Shown here: positions 33,601-40,173 of the stretch, one piece after another
Layout: each line of letters begins with the position of its first letter
How positions within the stretch are numbered: position 1 is the stretch's first letter
Assembly (NCBI GenBank): GCA_944363785.1
Contig: CALVVF010000009.1
Location: 1 to 58,567, forward strand
Length of the DNA stretch: 58,567 bases
From: an uncultured Bacilli bacterium
GTDB lineage: Bacteria > Bacillota_I > Bacilli_A > RF39 > UBA660
Direction of reading: 5' to 3'
Notes under the pieces: model-generated
The model's input: only the letters and a program-made list of their open reading frames with translations
Told to the model about the DNA's origin: nothing
The model's database searches: none
Made by a program: the position numbers and the translations under genes

Positions 33601-33737
33601 GTAGCTGGACCATCATAGAAAACAAAATTTTTATCTCGTTGATCGATTGATTTCTGTAAGATATCTTCATCTAAAAAGTGTTGCATTCTTTTTTCTTCCG
33701 CAACATGAATTTTTTCTTTTGATAACTCTTTAAACAT
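30645..33737 (-). CDS. ileS: Isoleucine-tRNA ligase, type 2 (eukaryote-like)
   Basis: A 1030-aa class I synthetase. The HIGH-type motif is GIHHML (about 53-58), the editing CP1 domain includes LLIWTTTPWTLMSN, and the KMSKS motif is KMHKSKGNAVEP. The C-terminus carries the DUF5915-type domain rather than the zinc-finger end of type 1 enzymes. These are features of IleRS2, the form that tolerates mupirocin, though resistance is not shown here. Control by the upstream T-box is clear. GAGGAGGAAT precedes the ATG; the broken CYTH reading frame ends two bases upstream. Confidence 0.93.
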   Translation of the reverse strand: MFKELSKEKIHVAEEKRMQHFLDEDILQKSIDQRDKNFVFYDGPATANGMPGIHHMLAKLLKDSICKYKTMQGYKVVRKVGWDTHGLPVEVQVEKELGFSGKTDIEKYGIKEFNEKCRESVWKNEKAFRDFTNKMGQFINLEDPYVTYQNDYIETEWWILKKFFDEGYIYDGLKILPYCPRCGTGLASHEVAQGYKEISVNTVTVPFQLKDEENTYLLIWTTTPWTLMSNVAACVNPQEKYVKCLSRGHYFIVAEKLAHQVLGDDFEVVEEYLGKDLEYREYEQFLPFLKVNKKAFYITCADYVTMEDGTGIVHIAPAFGQDDYEVGLKYDLPVLNPVDESGCYTDGPWKGRLVVDSELEVDIIKYLASEDKLFKKQKMEHNYPHCWRCKTPLVYYSKPSLYIKTTALKDKIIEANKSVHWFPDYVGEKRFGNWLDTMNDWAISRNRYWGTPIPLWRCSCGHDEMIGSRAELVEKAIEKIDESIELHRPYVDDIHIKCPVCGKEMTRVKDVIDCWFDSGSMPFAQYHYPFENKELFEQQFPADFISEGIDQTRGWFYSLIVISTFVMGCSPYKNVLVNDLLLDKYGQKMHKSKGNAVEPFSILEKYGADATRWYMLSASPVWTPLKFDEDGIKEVQSKFFNTLKNTYTFFQLYANTDHIDPREFKVDYNDLEEIDQWLLSKYHKLIHYVTNAMDEYDLNKAVKLINHFVNEDLSNWYIRRNRRRFWESDMTTSKKAVYQTTYDVLVGICLLIAPIVPFISDEIYVNLTGKESVHLADYPQFDEAMIQEGIEKRMDLVRELISLGRNAREEAKIKVRQPLSEVILDGRCEELIGDLVQLIKEELNVKNVTFASDLSIYMDFEVKPNFKICGKMFGPHIKEFQQKLVTLSDEDISTLNENGSIKMEIDHEEVEVVAEMVEIRISSKEGFNASHEGNQFIVLNTALTEELLHEGIVREFISKVQNLRKAKDFEITDRIHVYYSENPSFEEAISNFKSLIQEETLAVSLEVKDNNGEVYSLNGIDVQFDIDRVE

Positions 33738-33739
33738 AA

Positions 33740-33967
33740 TTATTCCTCCTCAAAGTGTAAATCATTTATTTTTTCTAAATCAATACCATAATGGTGATAA
33801 ATACTATCGACATCTAAAGTAGTGATTTGTTAATCACTAAATCCTAACTTGTTCACTACCTCAATAACGACTGAAGGAGTATTTCCTTCAAACTCCACAA
33901 AAGTGGGAATATGTGGCCAAGAATCAATATCGATATCTAATACCCTAACTTCATTTTCCGCTTTCAT
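33740..33967 (-). pseudogene. Broken CYTH-domain (adenylate cyclase class IV-like) C-terminal fragment
   Basis: From the ATG at 33967, which follows AGGTGAT, the frame reads MKAENEVRVLDIDIDSWPHI and PTFVEFEGNTPSVVIEVV to LGFSD, then hits TAA at 33830-33832. The same frame continues QITTLDVDSIYHHYGIDLEK and stops at 33740-33742. IDxWPxIPTxxExEG ... LGF ... TLDVDSIYxHYGIDL is the C-terminal signature of CYTH/CyaB proteins, which process triphosphate substrates. The N-terminal half (ExEIK motif) is absent, so this is a truncated gene with one in-frame stop, or a 45-aa leftover. It lies between T-box and ileS. Confidence 0.8.
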
Positions 33968-33983
33968 TTTATCACCTCAAACA

Positions 33984-34216
33984 ATAAAAAAAGATCCCCT
34001 CATCATAAGGACGAAGAAATCCGCGGTACCACCTTAATTGATAAGTAAAACTTATCCACTTGACATTGATAACGGAATGTTTCCGACTTTATCTTATCCA
34101 CAAAGCACAAAACTTGAAAGTGATCCGAATAAATGCTTTCTTTATCCTCTCTCACCCATTGAGGACTCTCTGTTAAAGAATACTATCTATTCCGTCTTTC
34201 GCACTTGTTTTCGATA
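33984..34216 (-). promoter_or_regulatory. T-box riboswitch of ileS (specifier ATC)
   Basis: On the minus strand the T-box core AAGGTGGTACCGCGG lies at 34021-34035, followed by the terminator GTCCTTATGATGAGGGGATC with seven Ts at 33984-33990. Upstream, the AGAGAGTCC ... GGTGAGAGAGG elements and a Stem I with GGATCAC put an ATC (Ile) specifier codon in place. Uncharged tRNA-Ile stabilises the antiterminator and allows ileS expression. The fit with ileS is complete; exact helix ends are inferred. Confidence 0.9.
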
Positions 34217-34222
34217 TCTACT

Positions 34223-34251
34223 AATATAACATAGTTAAACAGAATGTGCAA
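34223..34251 (-). promoter_or_regulatory. Promoter of the T-box/ileS transcript
   Basis: Minus strand TTGCAC (34246-34251), 17-base spacer, TATATT (34223-34228), just after the stop of the small anchored protein gene. Confidence 0.7.
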
Positions 34252-34254
34252 TCA

Positions 34255-34746
34255 CTATTCAACATTTTCACTTAATTGGCAATGATAACCATCCTCCTCC
34301 AACTGAGTTAAATAGTTTTCAGTAAAGGTATTAGAATTAGTTTCCCGGTTAGGAATAATATTTTCATCACGAACCGTAAAAACTAAATCCTCTTCGCCAG
34401 TAAACCATAAGTCCTCATCAGAAAGTGATGCAATAAAATGATCATAATCTTCCTGAGTTAAAAAACTATATAATAAAGAATGATTAGCAGATGTAATCTG
34501 ATCTTTAACCACTTCAAAATAATAAGATTCTGACAACTGATAATTAGAGGTTAATTCTGTATTTTCTATCACACCTTCATGAATAATAGTATCTTTTCGG
34601 CAAATATAGTTCGTACTAGAATCATCATCAGGGGATGGTGATGGTTCTGCTTTATATTTCTCTTGAAGCAAGAAAGTAAATAGAATTCCACCACCAATAA
34701 ATATTATTCCTAAAATTAGTAATATATAATTAATCTTTTTCATCAT
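34255..34746 (-). CDS. Small membrane-anchored protein, pilin-module accessory (copy 1)
   Basis: A 163-aa protein: one N-terminal membrane segment (about 5-28), a short linker (PSPSPDDDSS), then an extracytoplasmic domain with Cys near the start (YICRKD) and near the end (YHCQLS), likely disulfide-linked. The end GEEDL...YLTQLEEDGYHC resembles LDYLKSLEEQGFQC at 36350 and ETLQGWGYTC at 37440, so these are paralogues. It starts eight bases after the pilin gene stop, at the distal end of the first module. Function unknown. Confidence 0.75.
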   Translation of the reverse strand: MMKKINYILLILGIIFIGGGILFTFLLQEKYKAEPSPSPDDDSSTNYICRKDTIIHEGVIENTELTSNYQLSESYYFEVVKDQITSANHSLLYSFLTQEDYDHFIASLSDEDLWFTGEEDLVFTVRDENIIPNRETNSNTFTENYLTQLEEDGYHCQLSENVE

Positions 34747-34754
34747 CTATCACC

Positions 34755-36332
34755 CTAAAACACACACATTGTTCCTTGTACTGTTCCACCTTCTGGACAG
34801 GTATAATAAGAGCAATCATAACTTGTATTTTCACACTTCGTATATTCATCTCCACGTCCAGCCCATTCACCAGAATCTGGATCAATATAACTCTTTATAC
34901 TTTGACGTTCTCTACCATCACTACATTTATATGTACAACAAGTTCCATTACGCCATGAGTCACAGGAATAACAATCATGAGGACTTCTACATGTATAACA
35001 ATTTTGACCTGTACATTGTTTAGGAACATAAGTAGCTGGATAACTATGTCTAACTTTGAATGTTACTGTTGTTTTTAAGTCACTATTTGACGTTGCGGTA
35101 CAAGTAACATCATAAGAGCCTGTTTTTCTACTTGCTTTAGGATCACAAGCATATTCTCCTCCACTTGGACCAAAGGTTACCGTAATATTATCGATAAACT
35201 CATAATCTTCTTTCTTTAAGTTTAATGGATCTTGAAGAACAGTAATCACCGGAGCTGTACTATCAATTTTTACCACAAAGTCATTAGTTGCTACAATCTG
35301 TTTCTTAAATATATTCGTTACTTCTGCTTTATAAGTTCCATCCTCTTTGGCAACATAGGTATTTGATTCACTCCAATCTTGAACTAATACTCCATCTTTA
35401 TACCAACGATATAAATATCCACTGACACTCGTTCTTGGCGTAACGGTTACAGTAAGTGTAACATGACTATCCGACCATTTTCCACTTGGGATTGCTTTTC
35501 CATTTGCTCTCTTACCTGTCAAAGTTGCATCTTCAATTACTGTCTTATCTACGCGAATCACAGTCGATCCACATTGAGCAATACTACCTGCATGATTTAG
35601 ATCATCATAAGCTTGAGCAAGAAGTTCATCGTTAATACTTTCTGAAAAACGAAGTACACCTTGTGGTTCTTTTACGCTAAAGCTCTTCCACTTACTCTCC
35701 TTTTTCCCTTTATAATTAAATCTAGAAATACCTGATGTGTATCCCTCTGAAGCACTAAATTTGATAAATAGATCTTGATCCGTCCATTCTCCATCATAAG
35801 GAATTGTAAGATTTTCATCATAGTAAACTTCACATGATGTATCAAAATCAGCTGGAGCTTCTAAATCCTCGTCACAAAAAGCACTTTTCTTATCGCCACA
35901 AACAAGACAAATTTTATAGTATAAATCATAATTCATATCTACATCCATATCGGCACGATTAGATACGTAAACATACGAATTATTAGCATCACAAAATTCC
36001 TCTGTATTATAGGGATTCTTAATTGGATCAATATAATCCCCTGCGATTAATTCATTTAAGTATACTAACTCATAATCAAATTGATTCTGAGGAATAGCAT
36101 GATTATTACAAAAGGCAGAATTCTTATTTCCCCCTGCCATACAGTTTTCCATTGCTGCCATCGTGGCATCTTTAAAACTATTTTCAGCAATCGTATATGA
36201 TTTTCCCCTACCTTGATTCAAATATCCTATATAGCCACCGACAGCTAATCCTAGTAAAATACCTAAAATAACGATTACTGCCAGCAACTCAATTAAAGTA
36301 AATGCGTAATAACTATTTCTTTTCCCCTTCAT
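34755..36332 (-). CDS. Type IV pilin-like protein with Cys-rich tip (copy A)
   Basis: A 525-aa protein. The prepilin motif A10-FTLIELLAVIVILGILLG (Phe11, Glu15) starts the hydrophobic helix; the residue before the cut is Ala, not the usual Gly. A pilin-like body with CMAGG, FCNNH, CLVCGDKKSAFC follows, then Ig-like segments (SHVTLTVTVTPRT, EYACDP) and a tip from about residue 435 with 12 Cys (QNCYTCRSPHDCYSC ...). No assembly ATPase or prepilin peptidase is in the window. The body is almost identical to copy B at 37914; the tips are not. Probably surface-displayed. Confidence 0.85.
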   Translation of the reverse strand: MKGKRNSYYAFTLIELLAVIVILGILLGLAVGGYIGYLNQGRGKSYTIAENSFKDATMAAMENCMAGGNKNSAFCNNHAIPQNQFDYELVYLNELIAGDYIDPIKNPYNTEEFCDANNSYVYVSNRADMDVDMNYDLYYKICLVCGDKKSAFCDEDLEAPADFDTSCEVYYDENLTIPYDGEWTDQDLFIKFSASEGYTSGISRFNYKGKKESKWKSFSVKEPQGVLRFSESINDELLAQAYDDLNHAGSIAQCGSTVIRVDKTVIEDATLTGKRANGKAIPSGKWSDSHVTLTVTVTPRTSVSGYLYRWYKDGVLVQDWSESNTYVAKEDGTYKAEVTNIFKKQIVATNDFVVKIDSTAPVITVLQDPLNLKKEDYEFIDNITVTFGPSGGEYACDPKASRKTGSYDVTCTATSNSDLKTTVTFKVRHSYPATYVPKQCTGQNCYTCRSPHDCYSCDSWRNGTCCTYKCSDGRERQSIKSYIDPDSGEWAGRGDEYTKCENTSYDCSYYTCPEGGTVQGTMCVF

Positions 36333-36342
36333 TTTTTCCTCC
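35039..36342. repeat. Large direct repeat, unit 1a (pilin body)
   Basis: Near-identical to 38187-39490 in nucleotide sequence, including the ribosome-site region TTTTTTCCTCC. Similarity stops sharply at about 35039, where the Cys-rich tip begins. Indicates a recent duplication. Confidence 0.9.
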
Positions 36343-36349
36343 GTAATCT

Positions 36350-36790
36350 TTATTCATTGTCACACTGAAAACCTTGTTCTTCCAACGACTTAAGATAATC
36401 TAAATATAGTGTTGGGCCAATATCTTCATCATGATAATAGATAATCTCATTGTTTATCACAAACTTATTTTCATCAGGATATTCTGTATATTTTCCCGTT
36501 TCATCAAGTAAAAACTGACTCCTATATTGTTCATATAATGTATGATCACGATACGTATAAATCTCCGTTGTATTTATCTTTTCTAAATAATCCTCATCAT
36601 CCATATATACCCTATATTCTTCAAGTAATTCATAATCAGTTTCTAACTGTTCCCTTTTAAACAAAACATAATTCACTTTTTCATCTATTTCATCATAATC
36701 AGAAAAAGATAAAGATAAATAGATACCTAGGCAAATACAAACAGCCCCTAAAAAAACAGGAATGAATACTCTCATTACTTTCTTTTTCAT
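36350..36790 (-). CDS. Small membrane-anchored protein, pilin-module accessory (copy 2)
   Basis: A 146-aa protein with an N-terminal membrane segment (MRVFIPVFLGAVCICLGIYL) and an acidic, Tyr-rich outside domain ending YLDYLKSLEEQGFQCDNE, similar to the ends of the proteins at 34255 and 37440. It lies between sepF copy 3 and pilin copy A, with 10-17 base gaps. In the second module this position holds only a 140-base remnant, so it was deleted or inserted after duplication. Confidence 0.7.
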   Translation of the reverse strand: MKKKVMRVFIPVFLGAVCICLGIYLSLSFSDYDEIDEKVNYVLFKREQLETDYELLEEYRVYMDDEDYLEKINTTEIYTYRDHTLYEQYRSQFLLDETGKYTEYPDENKFVINNEIIYYHDEDIGPTLYLDYLKSLEEQGFQCDNE

Positions 36791-36800
36791 AAAGCTCTAC

Positions 36801-37226
36801 CTACCAATTAAATTCTTCTTCTTTTTCTTCTTTCGATTTTCCTTTTGGTGATTTAACCGCATCATCAGTAATTTTACCTTCGATATTTACATTGTTCGGT
36901 GCACATAGAAAAATTCCCCCACCCAATTTTTGTAAATTTCCATTCATCGCATACAAACCACCTGTTAAAAAATCGACAATTCGCTTAGCCTGATCTGGGG
37001 TAACTCGTTTTAAATTCACAACAACCGTATTTCTATTTTTTAAATAGTCAATAATCTGACTACTTTCTGAATAAGCACGTGGTTCAAACAAAATCATCTT
37101 ATTCTTTCTAATTTGTTCTTCATCGGGTTCATTACGCCCTACTTGATAAAATTCATCTTCAGTTCCTACTACGGCCTCTTCTTCGCCTTCTACACCAAAA
37201 AACTTCTTTATATTGTTTAATGCCAT
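36801..37226 (-). CDS. sepF: SepF-like division protein (copy 3, pilin-linked)
   Basis: A 141-aa SepF homologue: an N-terminal amphipathic membrane-binding helix (MALNNIKKFFG), an acidic linker, and the SepF core (about 45-125) with ILFEPRAYSESSQIIDYLKN, VVVNLKRVTPDQAKRIVDFL and LGGGIFLCAPNNV. SepF polymerises into rings and ties FtsZ to the membrane. It is nearly identical to copy 2 (39621) and more distant from copy 1 (40594), which sits in the normal division operon. First gene of the unit with a small anchored protein and pilin A. Confidence 0.93.
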   Translation of the reverse strand: MALNNIKKFFGVEGEEEAVVGTEDEFYQVGRNEPDEEQIRKNKMILFEPRAYSESSQIIDYLKNRNTVVVNLKRVTPDQAKRIVDFLTGGLYAMNGNLQKLGGGIFLCAPNNVNIEGKITDDAVKSPKGKSKEEKEEEFNW

Positions 37227-37261
37227 CTATATCCCTCCAATTATTCTCTTCTACTTTAATC

Positions 37262-37270
37262 ATTTTATCA
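37262..37270 (-). promoter_or_regulatory. Extended -10 promoter of sepF copy 3
   Basis: Minus strand TGATAAAAT, 36 bases before the ATG; conserved in the duplicated copy at 40085-40093. No clear -35. Confidence 0.5.
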
Positions 37271-37375
37271 TAAATAAGCAAAAAGAAAAAGCGAAAAATA
37301 CTTGTTATTCATACTTTATAGAAATGTAACCTTATTAAGAATGAATATTCTACAATTTCTCCATTTAGACAATAT

Positions 37376-37420
37376 AAAAAGATTAGTATTCAAGGTCATC
37401 CCACTGAATATTAATCTTCT
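37376..37420 (-). terminator. Terminator separating the two pilin units
   Basis: Minus-strand AGATTAATATTCA and TGAATACTAATCT (12 of 13 pairs) around a 12-base loop, ending in T5; it follows the small anchored protein at 37440 and makes modules A and B separate transcripts. Confidence 0.8.
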
Positions 37421-37439
37421 TTTTTTATACATATTTAAT

Positions 37440-37901
37440 CTATTTCACACTACAAGTATAACCCCAACCTTGTAAGGTTTCTACATAACTATCTATCGTC
37501 TTACCTTCAGGAGGATAATTAAAATCAAAAGTATAAGTTCTCGTTAAACTTTTTTCATCCTCTTTTACATCGATAGGATTAAACTGTTCACTCTCTTCAA
37601 ATTCAAAGTTTTGATAACTATTTAAATCATTAAAAGTATATACATAATCATACTTTCCATAATTAATTTCATTATCTTTATAGCAGAACTCATAGGTATA
37701 ATCAATAGTATATGTATCTCTAACTAATTGTTCCCTAGAACAACTATAACAACTTAAATTAACAATTTGATCAGTATCTGTATTTGGATCTTTATGATCA
37801 TTTTGTTTATTAGAAAGAACTAAGACTAGACCTACTACGATCATAATAATACCAAGTATTGCCAAACATACAATTAACTTTTTCTTCGTATTTGTTTTCA
37901 T
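37440..37901 (-). CDS. Small membrane-anchored protein, pilin-module accessory (copy 3)
   Basis: A 153-aa protein with an N-terminal membrane segment (LIVCLAILGIIMIVVGLVLV) and an outside domain bearing a LSCYSCSREQL motif and an end SYVETLQGWGYTCSVK. The paired cysteines and the C-terminal G[YF]xC match copies 1 and 2, so a shared disulfide-stabilised fold is likely. It lies 12 bases after pilin B and ends at the terminator at 37376. Confidence 0.75.
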   Translation of the reverse strand: MKTNTKKKLIVCLAILGIIMIVVGLVLVLSNKQNDHKDPNTDTDQIVNLSCYSCSREQLVRDTYTIDYTYEFCYKDNEINYGKYDYVYTFNDLNSYQNFEFEESEQFNPIDVKEDEKSLTRTYTFDFNYPPEGKTIDSYVETLQGWGYTCSVK

Positions 37902-37913
37902 CTTTAATCCCTC

Positions 37914-39479
37914 CTAATAATAACAAGTAGTTCCATTTAATGTTCCACCATTTGGACAATCATAGTAAGAACAATCATAATTTACTGTACAAGTATCACA
38001 TCTTGTACCAGTTGCGTATTCTTCACAACATACGGTTTCACCTGTTTGATGACAACCATTACAACATCCTTGAGACCAATCTGGACACCACCATGGATTA
38101 CAGGTTTCGTGCCTAATACAATACTCTTCTTCACGACAATTACAGTTTTCTTGTCTACTACAAGTTTTAGGGACAAGTCTTGCTGCATAACTATGTCTTG
38201 CTTGGAAGGTTACTGTTGTTTCTATATCACTATTTGATATTGCGGTACAAGTAACTGTATAAGTTCCTGTTTTTCTACTTGATTTAGGATCACAAGCAAA
38301 TTCTCCTCCACTTGGACCAAAGGTTACTGTAATATTATCTGTAAATTCATAATCCTCATTATTTAAGTTTAATGGATCTTGATGAACAGTAATCACTGGA
38401 GCTGTACTATCAATTTTTACCACAAAATCATTAGTTGCTACAATCTGTTTCTTAAATATATTCGCTACTTCTGCTTTATAAGTTCCATCCTCTTTGGCAA
38501 CATAGGTATTTGATTCACTCCAATCTTGAACTAATACCCCATCTTTATACCAACGATATAGATATCCACTAACACAAGTCCTTGGATTAACCGTTACAGT
38601 AAGAGTTACATGACTATCTGACCATTTTCCACTTGGAATCGCTTTTCCATTGGCTCTCTTACCTGTCAAAGTTGCATCTTCAATTACTGTCTTATCTATG
38701 CGAATCGCTGTTGATCCACATTGAGCAATACTACCTGCATGATTTAGATCATCATAAGCTTGAGCAAGAAGTTCATCGTTGATACTTTCTGAAAAACGAA
38801 GTACACCTTGTGGTTCTTTTACACTAAAGCTCTTCCACTTACTCTCCTTTTCCCCTTTATAATTAAATCTAGAAATACCTGAGGTGTATCCCTCTGAAGC
38901 ATTAAATTTGATAAATAGATCTTGATCTGTCCATTCTCCATCATAAGGAATTGTAAGATTTTCATCATAGTAAACTTCACATGATGTATCAAAATCAGCT
39001 GGAGCTTCTAAATCCTCGTCACAAAAAGCACTTTTCTTATCGCCACAAACAAGACAAATTTTATAGTATAAATCATAATTCATATCTACATCCATATCGG
39101 CACGATTAGATACGTAAACATACGAATTATTAGCATCACAAAATTCCTCTGTATTATAGGGATTCTTAATTGGATCAATATAATCCCCTGCGATTAATTC
39201 ATTTAAGTATACTAACTCATAATCAAATTGATTCTGAGGAATAGCATGATTATTACAAAAGGCAGAATTCTTATTTCCCCCTGCCATACAGTTTTCCATT
39301 GCTGCCATCGTAGCATCTTTAAAACTATTCTCGGCAATCGTATATGATTTTCCTCTACTTTGGTTCAAATATCCTATATAGCCACCGACAGCTAATCCTA
39401 GTAAAATACCCAAAATAACGATTACTGCCAGCAACTCAATTAAAGTAAATGCGTAATAACTATTTCTTTTCTCCTTCAT
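37914..39479 (-). CDS. Type IV pilin-like protein with Cys-rich tip (copy B)
   Basis: A 521-aa paralogue of the pilin at 34755. The prepilin motif (A10-FTLIELLAVIVILGILLG), pilin body and Ig-like segments are almost the same. From about residue 433 (RHSYAARLVPKTC) the tip is different: 16 Cys arranged as ENCNCREEEYC, NPWWCPDWSQGCCNGC, ETVCCEEY, converging again only in YDCSYYxCPxGGTxxGTxCxY at the very end. It lies after sepF copy 2 with a 140-base gap. The tip is the obvious place for binding specificity; target unknown. Confidence 0.85.
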   Translation of the reverse strand: MKEKRNSYYAFTLIELLAVIVILGILLGLAVGGYIGYLNQSRGKSYTIAENSFKDATMAAMENCMAGGNKNSAFCNNHAIPQNQFDYELVYLNELIAGDYIDPIKNPYNTEEFCDANNSYVYVSNRADMDVDMNYDLYYKICLVCGDKKSAFCDEDLEAPADFDTSCEVYYDENLTIPYDGEWTDQDLFIKFNASEGYTSGISRFNYKGEKESKWKSFSVKEPQGVLRFSESINDELLAQAYDDLNHAGSIAQCGSTAIRIDKTVIEDATLTGKRANGKAIPSGKWSDSHVTLTVTVNPRTCVSGYLYRWYKDGVLVQDWSESNTYVAKEDGTYKAEVANIFKKQIVATNDFVVKIDSTAPVITVHQDPLNLNNEDYEFTDNITVTFGPSGGEFACDPKSSRKTGTYTVTCTAISNSDIETTVTFQARHSYAARLVPKTCSRQENCNCREEEYCIRHETCNPWWCPDWSQGCCNGCHQTGETVCCEEYATGTRCDTCTVNYDCSYYDCPNGGTLNGTTCYY

Positions 39480-39490
39480 TTTTTTCCTCC
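38187..39490. repeat. Large direct repeat, unit 1b (pilin body)
   Basis: Partner of 35039-36342; see that entry for the boundaries. Differences are mostly single bases, several silent. Confidence 0.9.
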
Positions 39491-39620
39491 ATCATCTATA
39501 TCAAACACCAGTCAAAAGCTGTTTTCTAATAAAAGATAGTGGTGTAATTTTTTTATTATGATCATAGATAATTTTACTTCCTACAACAAGTTAACTTCAT
39601 CAAAAATACAAAGCAACTAT

Positions 39621-40049
39621 CTACCAATTAAATTCTTCTTCTTTTTCTTCTTTCGATTTTCCTTTTGGTGATTTAACCGTATCATCAGTAATCTTACCTT
39701 CGATATTTACATTGTTCGGTGCACATAGAAAAATTCCTCCGCCCAGTTTTTGTAAATTCCCGTTCATCGCATATAAACTACCAGTCAAAAAATCAATAAT
39801 TCGTTTAGCCTGATCTGGAGTAACTCGTTTCAAATTCACAACAACCGTATTTCTATTCTTTAAATAGTCAACAATCTGGCTACTTTCTGAATACGCACGT
39901 GGTTCAAACAAAATCATCTTATTCTTCCTGATTTGTTCTTCATCGGACTCATTATTACGTCCTACTTGATAGAATTCATCTTCACTTCCTACTACCACTT
40001 CTTCTTCACCTTCTACACCAAAAAACTTCTTTATATTGTTTAATGCCAT
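39621..40049 (-). CDS. sepF: SepF-like division protein (copy 2, pilin-linked)
   Basis: A 142-aa SepF homologue nearly identical to copy 3: same amphipathic start and core (SSQIVDYLKN, VVVNLKRVTPDQAKRIIDFL, LGGGIFLCAPNNV), one residue longer in the acidic linker. It heads the second pilin unit, with its own extended -10 promoter, directly after the terminator of the PH-sepF-divIVA operon. Intact, with no stop or frameshift, which argues that the extra copies are used. Confidence 0.93.
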   Translation of the reverse strand: MALNNIKKFFGVEGEEEVVVGSEDEFYQVGRNNESDEEQIRKNKMILFEPRAYSESSQIVDYLKNRNTVVVNLKRVTPDQAKRIIDFLTGSLYAMNGNLQKLGGGIFLCAPNNVNIEGKITDDTVKSPKGKSKEEKEEEFNW

Positions 40050-40084
40050 CTATATCCCTCCAATTATTCTCTTCTACTTTAATC

Positions 40085-40093
40085 ATTTTATCA
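40085..40093 (-). promoter_or_regulatory. Extended -10 promoter of sepF copy 2
   Basis: Minus strand TGATAAAAT, 36 bases before the ATG, identical to the element of copy 3. Confidence 0.5.
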
Positions 40094-40104
40094 CAAATAA
40101 GCAA

Positions 40105-40159
40105 AAAGAAAAAGCGCCAAAACAGAAAATTTATTAAACCTTGTTCTGTAATCGCGCTT
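40105..40159 (-). terminator. Terminator of the PH-sepF-divIVA operon
   Basis: Minus-strand AAGCGC...ACAGAA pairs with TTCTGT...GCGCTT with a small internal loop, followed by TTTTC. The 3' arm coincides with the edge of the duplicated block. Confidence 0.7.
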
Positions 40160-40173
40160 AAACTATTCTATAA

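Larger units (their letters stand above)
36796..37293. repeat. Large direct repeat, unit 2a (sepF plus promoter)
   Basis: Near-identical to 39616-40116. The similarity covers sepF and its upstream promoter and stops at AAAAAGCG, which in the other copy is the 3' arm of the divIVA-side terminator; the duplication therefore carried half of that terminator. Confidence 0.9.
39616..40116. repeat. Large direct repeat, unit 2b (sepF plus promoter)
   Basis: Partner of 36796-37293. Between units 1b and 2b only about 125 bases remain, against about 455 bases with a gene in the other module. Confidence 0.9.

Noticed and set aside
33830..33832. Reassigned stop codon (alternative genetic code) explaining the split CYTH frame
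   Set aside because: TAA and TGA end many normal genes here (rluB ends in TGA), and no tRNA in the window would read them.
33849..34229. Two plus-strand frames opposite the T-box
   Set aside because: They are the complement of the T-box leader and the CYTH remnant and have no ribosome sites.
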